Shown: positions 26,159 through 34,564 of the stretch, in pieces | Numbering within the stretch: the stretch's first letter is position 1 | How the letters are laid out: each line of letters starts with the position of its first letter | Assembly (NCBI RefSeq): GCF_040499845.1 | Contig: NZ_CP159342.1 | Location: 5,022,001-5,086,000 of the forward strand | Direction of reading: 5' to 3' | Source: Micromonospora sp. CCTCC AA 2012012 | Lineage (GTDB): Bacteria; Actinomycetota; Actinomycetes; Mycobacteriales; Micromonosporaceae | Length of the DNA stretch: 64,000 bases | Made by a program: the position numbers and the translations under genes | Notes under the pieces: model-generated | Told to the model about the DNA's origin: nothing | The model's database searches: none | The model's input: the letters and a program-made list of their open reading frames with translations, nothing else

Positions 26159-26221
26159 CGCACTTTCCGGGAAACAGTTGCCTCCCGACCCCGATGAGGC
26201 CCCTCTTTCCCGGAAAGTGCG
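26159..26221. repeat. Hairpin element copy 1 (16-bp perfect arms)
   Basis: CGCACTTTCCGGGAAA (26159-26174) pairs exactly with TTTCCCGGAAAGTGCG (26206-26221). The 31-bp loop contains GCCTC/GAGGC and, on the minus strand, the core TCATCGGGG shared with the copies at 39141 and 55285. The flanks are the 51-bp C-rich repeats on the left and a G-run tract (about 26230-26320) on the right. Confidence 0.85.
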
Positions 26222-26364
26222 GGACGCACCCCGGGCGGGACGGCGGACGCGGGGCGGGGCGGGGTGTTCGGGGTGGGGGAGGTGGGCGGGGGCGGGGGTT
26301 AGGGGTGGGTTAAGAATCGGGCGGGGATTCGTGCCGGGGCGGGTGCGGCTCCTAGCATCGGCGG

Positions 26365-27555
26365 GTGCGTGTGAAGTCCCTTGTGGCCCTGCTCGTCCTC
26401 GGCACGGCGACCGCCACCCTGCCCGCCTGCGGTTCGGCGAGCCCCGACGCGGCTCGCCCGGCGACCGTGCCGGCCGCCGACGCCGGGCGCTCCACCGGCC
26501 CGGCTGCCACTGCGGGCGGTACCCCGTCGGGCACCCCGGACGCCCGGACCGGGTTCGGCACCCCGAAGCCGAGCGCGTCCGCGAAGCCGTCGGCGGGGGC
26601 GGTGCTGAAGGCCGGCAACCCGGACGGGCACGCGCCGGTGCCGGCCGAGGCGCGGGCGGTCGACACCTCGCACCCGACCCGTACGGTGGGCACCGGCACC
26701 GCCGCGAGCTGCACCTCCGCCGCCGTGGTGAAGGCCGTCGCGGCCGGCGGGATCATCACCTTCGACTGCGGCCCGGCCCCGGTGACCATCCGGATGACCG
26801 CCACCGCGAAGATCCGTAACGCCAACGGGCCACGGATCGTGCTGGACGGCGGCGGCAAGGTCACCCTGAGCGGCGGCGGCCAGCGGCGGATCCTCTACAT
26901 GAACACCTGCGACAGCGCGCAGGGCTGGACCACCTCGCACTGCCAGAACCAGGACAGCCCCCAGCTCACCGTGCAGAACCTGACCTTCGCCGACGGCAAC
27001 TCCACCGGTGACACCACGGAGGGCGGCGGGGGCGGGGCGATCTTCGTCCGGGGCGGCCGGTTCAAGGTGGTCAACTCGCGCTTCGTCGGCAACCGCTGTG
27101 ACCGGACCGGGCAGGACCTCGGCGGTGGCGCGCTCCGCGTGCTCAGCCAGTACGACAACAAGCCGGTCTATGTGGTGGGCAGCACCTTCACCGGCGGGGT
27201 CTGCTCCAACGGCGCGGCGACCAGCAGCATCGGCGTCTCGTGGACGATCCTGAACAGCGTCTTCCGGCAGAACAAGGCGGTCGGCGCGGGCGCGAACCCG
27301 GCCCGCGCCGGCACCCCGGGCGGCGGCAGCGGCGGCGCGGTCTACTGCGACGGGAACGAGTTCGCCGTCCGCGTCGCCGGCACGATCATCGAGGACAACC
27401 ACGCCAACGAGGGCGGCGGCGCGATCTTCTTCGTGAGCAACAACCGCACCGGCACCCTGCAGATCGACGACTCGACGCTGCGCAGCAACCCCAGCGACGG
27501 CTTCGAGACCAAGGGCCACCCCGGCATCTTCTTCCTCGGCGCCCGGCTGAGCTGA
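26365..27555 (+). CDS. Lipoprotein with right-handed beta-helix (pectate-lyase-like) domain
   Basis: A 396-residue exported protein. The N-terminus is a lipoprotein signal with lipobox LPAC (Cys about residue 22), then a Ser/Pro/Ala/Gly-rich linker to about residue 95. The rest has the repetitive, Gly-rich, short-strand pattern of a parallel beta-helix (GGGKVTLSGGGQ, LTVQNLTFADGNS, FKVVNSRFVGNRC, WTILNSVFRQN, GTIIEDNHANEGGG). Four or more cysteines may be paired. Such folds bind or cleave polysaccharides, but no catalytic set is visible. GTG 26365 is preceded by TAGCAT (26353-26358) ending 6 bp upstream: leaderless. Confidence 0.85.
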   Translation: MRVKSLVALLVLGTATATLPACGSASPDAARPATVPAADAGRSTGPAATAGGTPSGTPDARTGFGTPKPSASAKPSAGAVLKAGNPDGHAPVPAEARAVDTSHPTRTVGTGTAASCTSAAVVKAVAAGGIITFDCGPAPVTIRMTATAKIRNANGPRIVLDGGGKVTLSGGGQRRILYMNTCDSAQGWTTSHCQNQDSPQLTVQNLTFADGNSTGDTTEGGGGGAIFVRGGRFKVVNSRFVGNRCDRTGQDLGGGALRVLSQYDNKPVYVVGSTFTGGVCSNGAATSSIGVSWTILNSVFRQNKAVGAGANPARAGTPGGGSGGAVYCDGNEFAVRVAGTIIEDNHANEGGGAIFFVSNNRTGTLQIDDSTLRSNPSDGFETKGHPGIFFLGARLS

Positions 27556-27571
27556 CCGCACGCCCCCGGCG

Positions 27572-28654
27572 TCAGTAGGGGTTGCCGTCGCCCGGGGTGC
27601 GCGCCTTGAGGAGGCCGCCGGGGCGACCGGGCAGGTCGTCGTCGGTGGACATCGGCGGACCGTCGGTGCCCTCGCCGTGCGCCATGCCGGCGAAGAGTTC
27701 CTTCAGCGCGGTGAGCGCGTCGATCCGGGGCGTCCAGCCCAGCTCGGTCTCGGCGCGCGCGCTGGACATCAGCGGCGCGTTCAGGCCCAGCTCGACCCAA
27801 CCGGCGTCGACCGGTTGCAGCCGCGCCCGCCAGGTCAGCGCCGCCGCGATCCGCAGCACCGGGGCGGCCACCGGCACCGTCCAGCCGCGGAAGTGCCGGG
27901 CCACCAGCTCCGGGGTCAGCACCGGGTCCGCGGCGATGTTGAAGGCGCCGCGCGCCTCACCCAGGACCGCTTTCGCGTACGCGTCGGCGACGTCGTCGGC
28001 GTGCACGGCCTGCATCCGCAGCCGGCGGTTGGCGGGTACGAGCGGGATCCGCCCGTAGCGGAGCAGCCGGACCGGGGCCAGTGGCCCGAGGAAGTAGCGG
28101 GTGATCTCCGTGCCGGCGTCCCGCTGGAAGATCAGTCCGGGGCGCAGCCGGACCACCCGCAGCTCCGGGTGCTCCCCCTCGACCGTGTCGAGCAGCGCCT
28201 CCACCTCGGCCTTGTCCCGGCTGTACGACGATCCGGGCACCCCCGTGGCCGGCCACCGCTCGCTGATCGGGTGGTCCTTGGGCCCGGGCGCGTACGTGCC
28301 GACCGACGAGGCGTACACGAGGGCCGGGACCTTGGCGCGGAGCACCGCGTCGATCACCGCCCGGCTGCCGCCGACGTTGGTCCGGTGCAGGGTGCGCTGG
28401 TCGTGGCTGGGCTGGATCTGCCAGGCGAGGTGCACGACCGCCCGCGCCCCCGCGAAGATCGCGGCGAGCTTCTCCACCGCGCCCGGCGCCCCCACGTCGC
28501 ACGAGTGCCACTCCACCCCGTCGTACGGCGCTCCGGCGTCGGGGCCGGGCAGCCGTCGGGCCACGCCGACGAGTTCGGCACCGCTCTCCTGGCGCAGCCG
28601 GCGCAGCAGCGCCGTCCCCACGTTGCCGCTGGCTCCGACGATCACGATCCGCAT
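27572..28654 (-). CDS. NAD-dependent epimerase/dehydratase family protein (extended SDR)
   Basis: A 360-residue extended short-chain dehydrogenase. The Rossmann motif is GASGNVGTALLRRL at residues 6-19, and the active-site pair is in SYSRDKAEVEALL with the upstream YASSVGTY. The C-terminal domain includes LRLRPGLIFQ-like substrate-binding sequence and an unstructured 40-residue tail. It belongs to the group annotated as nucleoside-diphosphate-sugar epimerases or 3-beta-HSD-like enzymes; the true substrate is unknown. ATG 28654 gives the expected start immediately before the dinucleotide fold. Confidence 0.88.
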   Translation of the reverse strand: MRIVIVGASGNVGTALLRRLRQESGAELVGVARRLPGPDAGAPYDGVEWHSCDVGAPGAVEKLAAIFAGARAVVHLAWQIQPSHDQRTLHRTNVGGSRAVIDAVLRAKVPALVYASSVGTYAPGPKDHPISERWPATGVPGSSYSRDKAEVEALLDTVEGEHPELRVVRLRPGLIFQRDAGTEITRYFLGPLAPVRLLRYGRIPLVPANRRLRMQAVHADDVADAYAKAVLGEARGAFNIAADPVLTPELVARHFRGWTVPVAAPVLRIAAALTWRARLQPVDAGWVELGLNAPLMSSARAETELGWTPRIDALTALKELFAGMAHGEGTDGPPMSTDDDLPGRPGGLLKARTPGDGNPY

Positions 28655-28699
28655 ACCGGCTGCGGTACCCGCTGAACCGGACTCCAATCGCGGTACCGG

Positions 28700-28999
28700 T
28701 CAGGGGCGGGGCGCGTGCCGTACCCAGTTCTTCTCGTCGCGGCGGCGGCCCTGACTGGCGGCCAGGCAGCGCGGGCAGACCCAGCCCTCCGGGTCGGCCG
28801 CGGTGAGCACGTCGGTCGACGAGTAGTCGAACGGCACGTGGGGGAAGCGGCGCAGTCGGGTGCGGCTGAGCTGCAGCCCGCAGACGGTCTGGTTCTGCCC
28901 GGGCAGCCAGGCGTGCACCTCGCCACCCGGCCGCCGTACCCCGTCCTCGCCCGCGACCTCGCTCGACGCCGCCACCGCAGGCGTACTGCTGATCCTCAT
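28700..28999 (-). CDS. Small protein with a CPRC motif, unknown function
   Basis: A 99-residue soluble protein. It contains the segments AWLPGQNQTVCGLQLSRT, RRFPHVPFDYSSTDVL and GWVCPRCLAA. The VCG plus CPRC cysteines could form a small zinc site, though only three ligands are obvious. ATG 28999 has GGAAAGGG just upstream. It lies 45 bp upstream of the epimerase gene on the same strand, but in a separate reading direction group from the plus-strand neighbours, so it may be cotranscribed with the epimerase. No family with known function is recognised. Confidence 0.7.
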   Translation of the reverse strand: MRISSTPAVAASSEVAGEDGVRRPGGEVHAWLPGQNQTVCGLQLSRTRLRRFPHVPFDYSSTDVLTAADPEGWVCPRCLAASQGRRRDEKNWVRHAPRP

Positions 29000-29065
29000 G
29001 CCCTTTCCGTTCCCCGCGCCGTCCACGCCATGCCCGCTCGGGCCGCTCCGTGGCCCGACGACGCC

Positions 29066-29929
29066 TCACCACCCCCCGTCGAAGAAGGCCAGGAGGGCCG
29101 GTGCCGGGTCCGCCGCGGTGAGCGTGTTCGCGACCAGGACGACGATCACCGGCAGCGACGACAGGGCCGAGAGGACAGCGAACGACCTCAGCACCCGCCT
29201 CGCCCGCCGGTCGGACGTCCCCGTCCTCGCGGCCCTCCTCCACAACACCCCGCTCAGGATGATGAGGGCGACCGCCACGACGGCGGCGATCACGGCCATC
29301 GCCGCGTGGTACCGGGCAAAGTCGTTGATCATCGCTTCCACGGCTGGGGTGGTGCCACCACCGCGCTGCTGCGAGTCGGCCAGTCGCTGCCGGGCCTGGG
29401 TCAGCGCCGCCACGGTCGGACCCTCCGTCGCCCCGTCCGCGAGCATCGGCAACAGCGAGGCCCAGGGCGCCGCCGCCCCCTGGATGTTGGCCATCACCAT
29501 CGCCAACGAGACCGGGGCGAGCATCGCGACCAGAGCACCGGCCGCGGCGAGGCCGACTCTCCTGCCCGCCCCGGCACCGCCCGCCCGCACGAAGGCCGTC
29601 CAGAGCTGCACGCCGAGGGTCACGAGCACGATCAGCAGGACCGCAGCGATCGCGGCCTTGGTGACGTGGTAACGGAACCAGTAGTCGACCACCCGGTCGA
29701 GGCCGGGGGTCAGCTTCCGGTCGCCGGAACGCCAGTATTCGACGAACGACTCGCGCAGGGCTGCGGTGAGCCGGCGCTTGTCGGCAAGGTCAGCGCTCGT
29801 CCCGTCCGCCGCCAGGCTGGGCGGGGCGACGACGAAGGCGCCGATGAGGACGGCCGCCAGGACGGCGAGCGCGGTGAGCGCGCGATCGGAGACACCTGTC
29901 GACCTCGACGCGACTGCGGGCATGTTCAC
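29066..29929 (-). CDS. Polytopic membrane protein downstream of a two-component system
   Basis: A 287-residue protein with about five hydrophobic segments: one near the N-terminus ending in LAADG (could be a signal peptide cleaved after SLA), and others around residues 85-110, 120-145, 205-230 and 250-275. Between them are hydrophilic stretches with DKRRLTAALRESFVEYWRSGD. No known family. GTG 29929 is preferred because GGAGGA lies 6 bp upstream; ATG 29923 is only 6 bp further. It starts 35 bp after the response regulator, so it is the third gene of that operon and a candidate target or co-sensor. Confidence 0.75.
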   Translation of the reverse strand: MNMPAVASRSTGVSDRALTALAVLAAVLIGAFVVAPPSLAADGTSADLADKRRLTAALRESFVEYWRSGDRKLTPGLDRVVDYWFRYHVTKAAIAAVLLIVLVTLGVQLWTAFVRAGGAGAGRRVGLAAAGALVAMLAPVSLAMVMANIQGAAAPWASLLPMLADGATEGPTVAALTQARQRLADSQQRGGGTTPAVEAMINDFARYHAAMAVIAAVVAVALIILSGVLWRRAARTGTSDRRARRVLRSFAVLSALSSLPVIVVLVANTLTAADPAPALLAFFDGGW

Positions 29930-29964
29930 GAAGACTCCTCCGAGTCGATCAGATGGCTCCCCGC

Positions 29965-30612
29965 TCACCGCTGACCCCGCAGGTACGCGAGGACGGCGAG
30001 GACCCGGCGGTTCGTGTCGTCGCTGACCGGGAGGTGCAGCTTGGCCAGGAGGTTGCCGATGTGCTTGCCCACACCCGCCTCGGTCAGCACGAGGATGCGG
30101 GCGATCGCCGCGTTCGAGTGGCCTTCGGCGACCAGCGCCAGCACCTCGCGTTCGCGGGACGACAGTTGGTCGAGCGGGTCCCGGCCGCGCAGCATCAGCT
30201 GGCGTACCACCTCGGGATCGACCACCGTTCCTCCGTCGGCCACCCGTCGCAGCATGTCGGCGAACTCGGCGACGTCGGCCACGCGGTCCTTGAGCAGGTA
30301 GCCGATGGCGCGGCCCTGGCCCGAGGCGAGCAGTTCGCTGGCGTAGCTGTGCTGCACGTACTGACTCAGGGCCACCACCGCGAGGCCGGGGTGGGCCGCA
30401 CGCAGGGCCACCGCCGCCCGCAGACCCTCGTCGGTGAAGTCCGGTGGCATCCGCACATCGGTGATGACCAGCTCGGGCGTTGTCTCCGCCACGGCCGCCA
30501 CCAGCGCGTCGGCGTCACCGACCGCGGCGACGACATCGAAGCCGAACCGGGTCAGGAGCCCGACCAGCCCTTCACGGAGCAGAACGGAGTCCTCCGCGAT
30601 CACGACACGCAC
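29965..30612 (-). CDS. NarL/LuxR-type response regulator
   Basis: A 215-residue two-domain regulator: REC (residues 1-120; VVIAEDSVLLREG with the acidic pair, phosphoacceptor Asp in LVITDVRMPPDF, Lys in YLLKDRV) and a C-terminal LuxR HTH (LSSREREVLALVAEGHSNAAIARIL). The GTG at 30612 lies 13 bp inside the kinase gene, so translation is coupled. It pairs with the histidine kinase just upstream. The DFTDEG insertion after the phosphorylated Asp loop is common in this actinobacterial subgroup. Confidence 0.94.
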   Translation of the reverse strand: MRVVIAEDSVLLREGLVGLLTRFGFDVVAAVGDADALVAAVAETTPELVITDVRMPPDFTDEGLRAAVALRAAHPGLAVVALSQYVQHSYASELLASGQGRAIGYLLKDRVADVAEFADMLRRVADGGTVVDPEVVRQLMLRGRDPLDQLSSREREVLALVAEGHSNAAIARILVLTEAGVGKHIGNLLAKLHLPVSDDTNRRVLAVLAYLRGQR

Positions 30613-31889
30613 GGCAACTCCACTCGCAGGATCGTCGGCCCGCCGGGCGGGCTCGAGATGAGCAACCGACCTCCGGCTGCGGCCGCCCGGTCGGCGAGCC
30701 CCGTGAGCCCCGATCCGCGCGACGGGTCGGCGCCGCCGCGCCCGTTGTCGGTGACCTGGACCGTCAGCAGGTCTGCGGATCGCCGGACGGTGACGGCGAC
30801 CTCGGTGGCGGCGGCATGCTTCACCGCGTTGGCGAGGGCCTCTGACACCGCGGCGAAGGCGACCGTCTCCACCGCGGGGGTGAACCGGTCCGAGTCGGCA
30901 TCCACGCCCACCCGGAGCGGACTGCCGGCAGCCAGTTCCTCGACCGCGGCCCGCAGCCCCAGCTCGCGCAGCGTCCGCGGGCTGATGCCCCGGATCAGGT
31001 CGCGCAGCTCCACCATCAGCGCCTTGGCGTGCTCGTGCGCGGAGGCCACCGCGCCTGCGGCAGGCGAGTCGTCGGGCAGGTCGAGCCTGGCGAGACCGAG
31101 TTGCATGGTCAGGCTCACCAACCGCTGCTGGGCGACGTCATGCAGGTCGCGCTCGATGCGGTGCCGCTCGGCGTCGAACGCGTCGGCCAACCGTGCCCGG
31201 GACCGGGTCACCTCGACCAGTTCGGTCGCGGCCGGGTCGGGTTCGCTGCACAGCAGCAACCGAGCGAGAGCGGCGTGCGCGCCACCGAACGCCGAGCACA
31301 GATAGAGCACGACGGGGATCAACACCACCCCCAGCGCGGCACGCCCGGCCGCGCTGCCCATCGACTCCATGCTGACCAGGCGATGATGCACCGCAAACGG
31401 TGTGGAGACGACGAGCAGGCCGGCGAGGGCAAGCACACCGAGCCACACCGGCGCGACAGCCGCCAGGAGCAGCAGGTAGGCCGTCGCGCGCCAGGTGGCC
31501 GGATCGGTGTACAGGCTGCCCCGACGCCGCGAGAGTGCCGGAGCGTCGTCCGCCAGCCGCAACCGCCACCGCTCCGCGCCAGCGACCGCCAGGGCCAGTC
31601 GCGGACCCACGAGTGCGAGCAGACCGACACCGATCAGGCCGAGCACGGCGGCGACCAGCACGTAGCTGCCGGCCCACCGGAAGGGCGCCTCCTCACCCGC
31701 CCTTGGCCCCGCCAAGCGCAGCACCTCGACGGCCAGGGCAAGGGGAGCCAGCAGGAAGGAGAGCAGCAGCCAGAGCACGCCCACCGCCACTGCCGTGGTC
31801 GCGGTGTAGGCGACCCCACGCCAGGGCCACGCCGACCGGAGGAACCGGGGGCGCGTCACCGCCCTGAGCAGCGTGGTTGTCGACGTCAT
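30600..31889 (-). CDS. Membrane sensor histidine kinase (HisKA_3 / NarX-like)
   Basis: A 429-residue sensor with four N-terminal membrane segments in two pairs (about residues 30-60, 72-100, 140-165, 180-205), little extracellular sequence, then a HisKA_3 dimerisation helix with phospho-His in ERDLHDVAQQRLVSL and an HATPase domain (EALANAVKHAAA, VTDNGRGGA, GSGLTGLADR). Kinases with this four-helix sensor often respond to envelope perturbation or antibiotics, but the signal here is unknown. ATG 31889 follows a TAGCTT hexamer by 6 bp (leaderless). It forms an operon with the NarL-type regulator and the membrane gene. Confidence 0.93.
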   Translation of the reverse strand: MTSTTTLLRAVTRPRFLRSAWPWRGVAYTATTAVAVGVLWLLLSFLLAPLALAVEVLRLAGPRAGEEAPFRWAGSYVLVAAVLGLIGVGLLALVGPRLALAVAGAERWRLRLADDAPALSRRRGSLYTDPATWRATAYLLLLAAVAPVWLGVLALAGLLVVSTPFAVHHRLVSMESMGSAAGRAALGVVLIPVVLYLCSAFGGAHAALARLLLCSEPDPAATELVEVTRSRARLADAFDAERHRIERDLHDVAQQRLVSLTMQLGLARLDLPDDSPAAGAVASAHEHAKALMVELRDLIRGISPRTLRELGLRAAVEELAAGSPLRVGVDADSDRFTPAVETVAFAAVSEALANAVKHAAATEVAVTVRRSADLLTVQVTDNGRGGADPSRGSGLTGLADRAAAAGGRLLISSPPGGPTILRVELPCVS

Positions 31890-32087
31890 GCGCTCAAGCT
31901 AGCCAAGGGTGACCGGCACGTACCAGGACGCTGGATCGAGTCCTCTGGTAGTGCCAGCCATACCTCAGCTTCCTGGGCGCACCTGGACCGACTGCGCTGA
32001 TCTCGGGATTACCCGCGGCAGCGTGTGGTGGGGCATCGACGGCGGCGGGAAGCCCCGATCCGGCGGGTTCCGGTAACCTGAGCGGGC

Positions 32088-32159
32088 GGGCCGCTAGCTC
32101 AATGGCAGAGCTGTGGACTTTTAATCCATAGGTTCAGGGTTCGAGTCCCTGGCGGCCCA
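32088..32159 (+). tRNA. tRNA-Lys (anticodon UUU)
   Basis: A complete cloverleaf can be drawn. The acceptor stem GGGCCGC (32088-32094) pairs with GCGGCCC (32152-32158), with discriminator A at 32159. The anticodon loop is CTTTTAA within TGGA/TCCA, and the T-arm reads CAGGGTTCGAGTCCCTG. The 3' CCA is not encoded. It decodes AAA/AAG, the former rare in this high-GC DNA. Confidence 0.96.
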
Positions 32160-32364
32160 CTCTTTCGTAGCTCAGCGGCCCCTTGTGAGGCCGGTGGAGT
32201 CGCGATCATGGGCGATACAGCTGCCAGGGCGGAGATGCGGATCAGTTTCGACGGGATCCGGCCGTTCGGGTGGCATCGAGGGTTTCTCGCTTCGCCTACC
32301 GTCACTACCTGTGACCGACCCGTACCAGGTGCCCTAACCGCCGAAACGGCGGACGCTGCGCACC

Positions 32365-32751
32365 GTGTTGATCGTCGTCGGGGTAGTCGTGGTGCTGTGC
32401 TGCGGTGGCGCCGGCATCGGCGGCTTCTTCCTTTACAAGGGGATCAAGAGCGCTACAGCCTCGGCGCAGCAGGCTGCCGAGTCGTTCGTGAGCGATCTGG
32501 AAGCCGACGATGCGGACGCGGCGTACGGGCTGCTGTGCAGCGACACGCGCGGCAGGTACACGAGGGACACGTTCACCCAGGGCATCGCCAAGCAGCCGAA
32601 GATCCGCGGCCATGAGATCAACGGCGTCAACGGCCGCACGTCGGCGACGGTGAACATGGGCCTCACACCGGACAGCGGCTCCACCGACCGGCACGTATTC
32701 GTCCTGGTGAAGGAGGATGGATCCTGGAAGGTGTGCGGCCAGCCGTACTGA
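32365..32751 (+). CDS. DUF4878-like membrane-anchored protein, start shortened by a nonsense codon
   Basis: From GTG 32365 the product has 128 residues: one membrane helix (LIVVGVVVVLCCGGAGIGGFF) and an extracytoplasmic alpha+beta domain of the DUF4878/lumazine-like type (AAESFVSDLEADDADAAYGLLC, then VFVLVKEDGSWKVCGQPY), with a likely disulfide. The same frame continues upstream to GTG 32311, encoding VTDPYQVP, a very typical cytoplasmic N-terminus for this kind of protein, but TAA at 32335 interrupts it. Either translation now begins at 32365 without the basic anchor (PPKRR is lost from the N-terminus), or the gene is broken. A single base change of the TAA would restore a standard protein. 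Confidence 0.6.
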   Translation: MLIVVGVVVVLCCGGAGIGGFFLYKGIKSATASAQQAAESFVSDLEADDADAAYGLLCSDTRGRYTRDTFTQGIAKQPKIRGHEINGVNGRTSATVNMGLTPDSGSTDRHVFVLVKEDGSWKVCGQPY

Positions 32752-32824
32752 GCCCTTGGGAGCCGTGTCAGGAAGCCGCCACTGACCTACGTCGATGCCA
32801 CGAGCGGCCATAGGTTGCGTGGAC

Positions 32825-33313
32825 ATGAGACTGAAACTCGCCCTTGCCGTCGTAACCGCGGCGCTCGCATCCGTCATCGTCCTCCCGGCCGCCGCCCAGG
32901 CCGCACCGGACAGCCTGGCCTGCGCCGCGGCCGGCAGCTACAGCAAGGTCGTCGACGGCACGCCGACGACCTTCTGGCTGGTCGGCTCCGTGAGCACCTA
33001 TCGGTACTGGCACGTCGTCGACGCCACCTCCGACAACTACCAGCGCAGCTACGTCGTGCGGTGCAGCGGCGAAACGGTCGTCACCGCCACGGATCTGGCG
33101 GTGACCGCCACCGGCGGTGATCGATGCGGCAGCACCTCCACCACCCAGTTCCAGTACGTCGGCGCGCGGACCGGCCTCGAGCCGAATCCGGGCTGGCCAG
33201 GGTTCTACCTGGAGTACGAGTACCACTACTGGCACGTGAAGCGCTGGGTCTGGTCCGGATTCTTCGGTTACTGGACCTACGACCACTCAGAACTCGCCCG
33301 CTGCCTGATCTGA
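32825..33313 (+). CDS. Secreted protein of unknown function, aromatic-rich
   Basis: A 162-residue protein with a clear Sec signal peptide (MRLKLALAVVTAALASVIVLP, cleavage likely after AQA near residue 29). The mature part is rich in Tyr, Trp, Ser and Thr and has four cysteines (LACAAAG, VRCSG, DRCGST, ARCLI) able to form two disulfides. No domain is recognised. ATG 32825 is chosen over the upstream in-frame codons because it directly precedes the signal peptide. Its last 37 bp overlap the 3' end of the convergent HELGHH gene. Confidence 0.7.
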   Translation: MRLKLALAVVTAALASVIVLPAAAQAAPDSLACAAAGSYSKVVDGTPTTFWLVGSVSTYRYWHVVDATSDNYQRSYVVRCSGETVVTATDLAVTATGGDRCGSTSTTQFQYVGARTGLEPNPGWPGFYLEYEYHYWHVKRWVWSGFFGYWTYDHSELARCLI

Positions 33314-33789
33314 GGCGGGTTGTTGAGCGCCGCCTGGACAACGGGCTTCCACCGGGCAGCGAAGGCGTCGGCGAATCGCTCGTGGTCCGATCGCCGCCGT
33401 ATGGCGTCCACCTTCCGGGCGCGGTGTTGCAGCAGATGATGGCCCAGCTCGTGCAGCAGTACGTCGAAGCGCATGAAGTCCCGCAGCCGTGCCGCCTCGC
33501 CTGCCGGTTGTTCGTACAGGAAGATCTCGCCCGGTGCTCTGGTCCTGCCGTAGACCACCGACCCGGGGTCGAAGTCCTCGGTCTGCCGCAACTCGATGAC
33601 GCGTAGCCCGTACCAGGCGGAGGGCCCGATCGCCTCCAGCACCTCACGAAGGTCAGGTCCGCTCGCCGGATGCACGAATCCAGGTGGCGTCGCGTGGACG
33701 TGGATACGCACCTGGTCTGGCGACGAAGCGCGACGGAGCGCCTGGCGCCACCGGGGGTCTGTCCGCAGGCTTCGGCTCACATGGCACAT
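33277..33789 (-). CDS. Putative zinc metallopeptidase-like protein (HELGHH)
   Basis: A 170-residue cytoplasmic protein with a zincin motif: FDVLLHELGHHLLQHR, followed 20 residues later by RSDHERFADAFAARW, whose Glu/Asp could be the third zinc ligand. The N-terminal half is a small alpha/beta region (IELRQTEDFDPGSVVYG, EIFLYEQP). There is no signal peptide. The fold is like minimal gluzincins found in toxin-antitoxin or phage contexts (for example ImmA-like proteins), but no HTH partner is adjacent. Proteolytic activity is inferred only from the motif. Overlaps the convergent secreted-protein gene by 37 bp. Confidence 0.7.
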   Translation of the reverse strand: MCHVSRSLRTDPRWRQALRRASSPDQVRIHVHATPPGFVHPASGPDLREVLEAIGPSAWYGLRVIELRQTEDFDPGSVVYGRTRAPGEIFLYEQPAGEAARLRDFMRFDVLLHELGHHLLQHRARKVDAIRRRSDHERFADAFAARWKPVVQAALNNPPQIRQRASSEWS

Positions 33790-33941
33790 GGTCGGCGGCC
33801 ACCCGAGCGGGCAACAACCGATTTCACCACGGAACCCACGTCTCCTCCGGGGCAGCGGAGAGGGGCTCGTGCAGCGAAGGACAGCAGTAGCCGCCTACAG
33901 ACCTGATGACGTGACGGACTCCTGGCGAGCGGCGCAGTCGG

Positions 33942-34493
33942 TCACCTGGCGGCCCGGTCCCTGGCCTCCGGCCAGGGTGGCATCTCGTCGAGGTCCTCGC
34001 CCTCCTCGGCCTTCACCCACCATCCGGTGTCGTTGACATAGTGCTCGAACCACGCCGCCAGGCTGGGAGAATCGACCCACCAGGCCGCATCCGGGTCGCC
34101 GGGATTGGGTTCGAAGAGCAGGACGGTCCCCTGCTCGCTCCGGCAGTCCACGCACGCGCACATGCCGCAGCCCCAGTCCAGGATCGGAAGGACACCTTCC
34201 GGCCAGGCCCACTCGGTGCCCGCCTCGCCGGCCCGGGTGTCGAGGTAGGCGTCGACGGCCTGCTCGGAGGTGGGTCCATCGGTCAGGCTGAGCAGTTGGT
34301 AGTCGGGACCGAAGCCTCCGTTCGCGAAGTCCCGATAGACCGCTGCCAGTAACGGGTGCAGGTGGAACCCGAGTCGCTCCTCCGCACTGCTGATCTGCTT
34401 CTGGGTGAGTGGAGCGGGCAGGCCGGCGGCAGGCGGCTCGTCCTCGCGGGCCCGCGCGGCGATGCGGGCCAGGAGTTCGGTGTAGTCGGTCAC
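33942..34493 (-). CDS. SMI1/KNR4 (SUKH) family protein
   Basis: A 183-residue protein with a SUKH-type core: PLTQKQISSAEERLGFHLHPLLAAVYRDFANGGFGP is the family's opening helix pair and loop, followed by strands (VLPILDWGCGMCACVDC) and a C-terminal helical part (SLAAWFEHYV). SUKH proteins are the immunity partners of many contact-dependent and secreted toxins, though many actinobacterial copies are orphan. No toxin with a recognisable nuclease domain is adjacent. Two CxC-type pairs (GCGMCACVDC) are unusual for the family. GTG 34493 is the start. Confidence 0.82.
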   Translation of the reverse strand: MTDYTELLARIAARAREDEPPAAGLPAPLTQKQISSAEERLGFHLHPLLAAVYRDFANGGFGPDYQLLSLTDGPTSEQAVDAYLDTRAGEAGTEWAWPEGVLPILDWGCGMCACVDCRSEQGTVLLFEPNPGDPDAAWWVDSPSLAAWFEHYVNDTGWWVKAEEGEDLDEMPPWPEARDRAAR

Positions 34494-34564
34494 GAGAGGC
34501 GATCATGCCGTAGAGGGACGACACGTTCCGGCGCGGCGAAGAGTGCCGTAGACGGGTGACGTGT

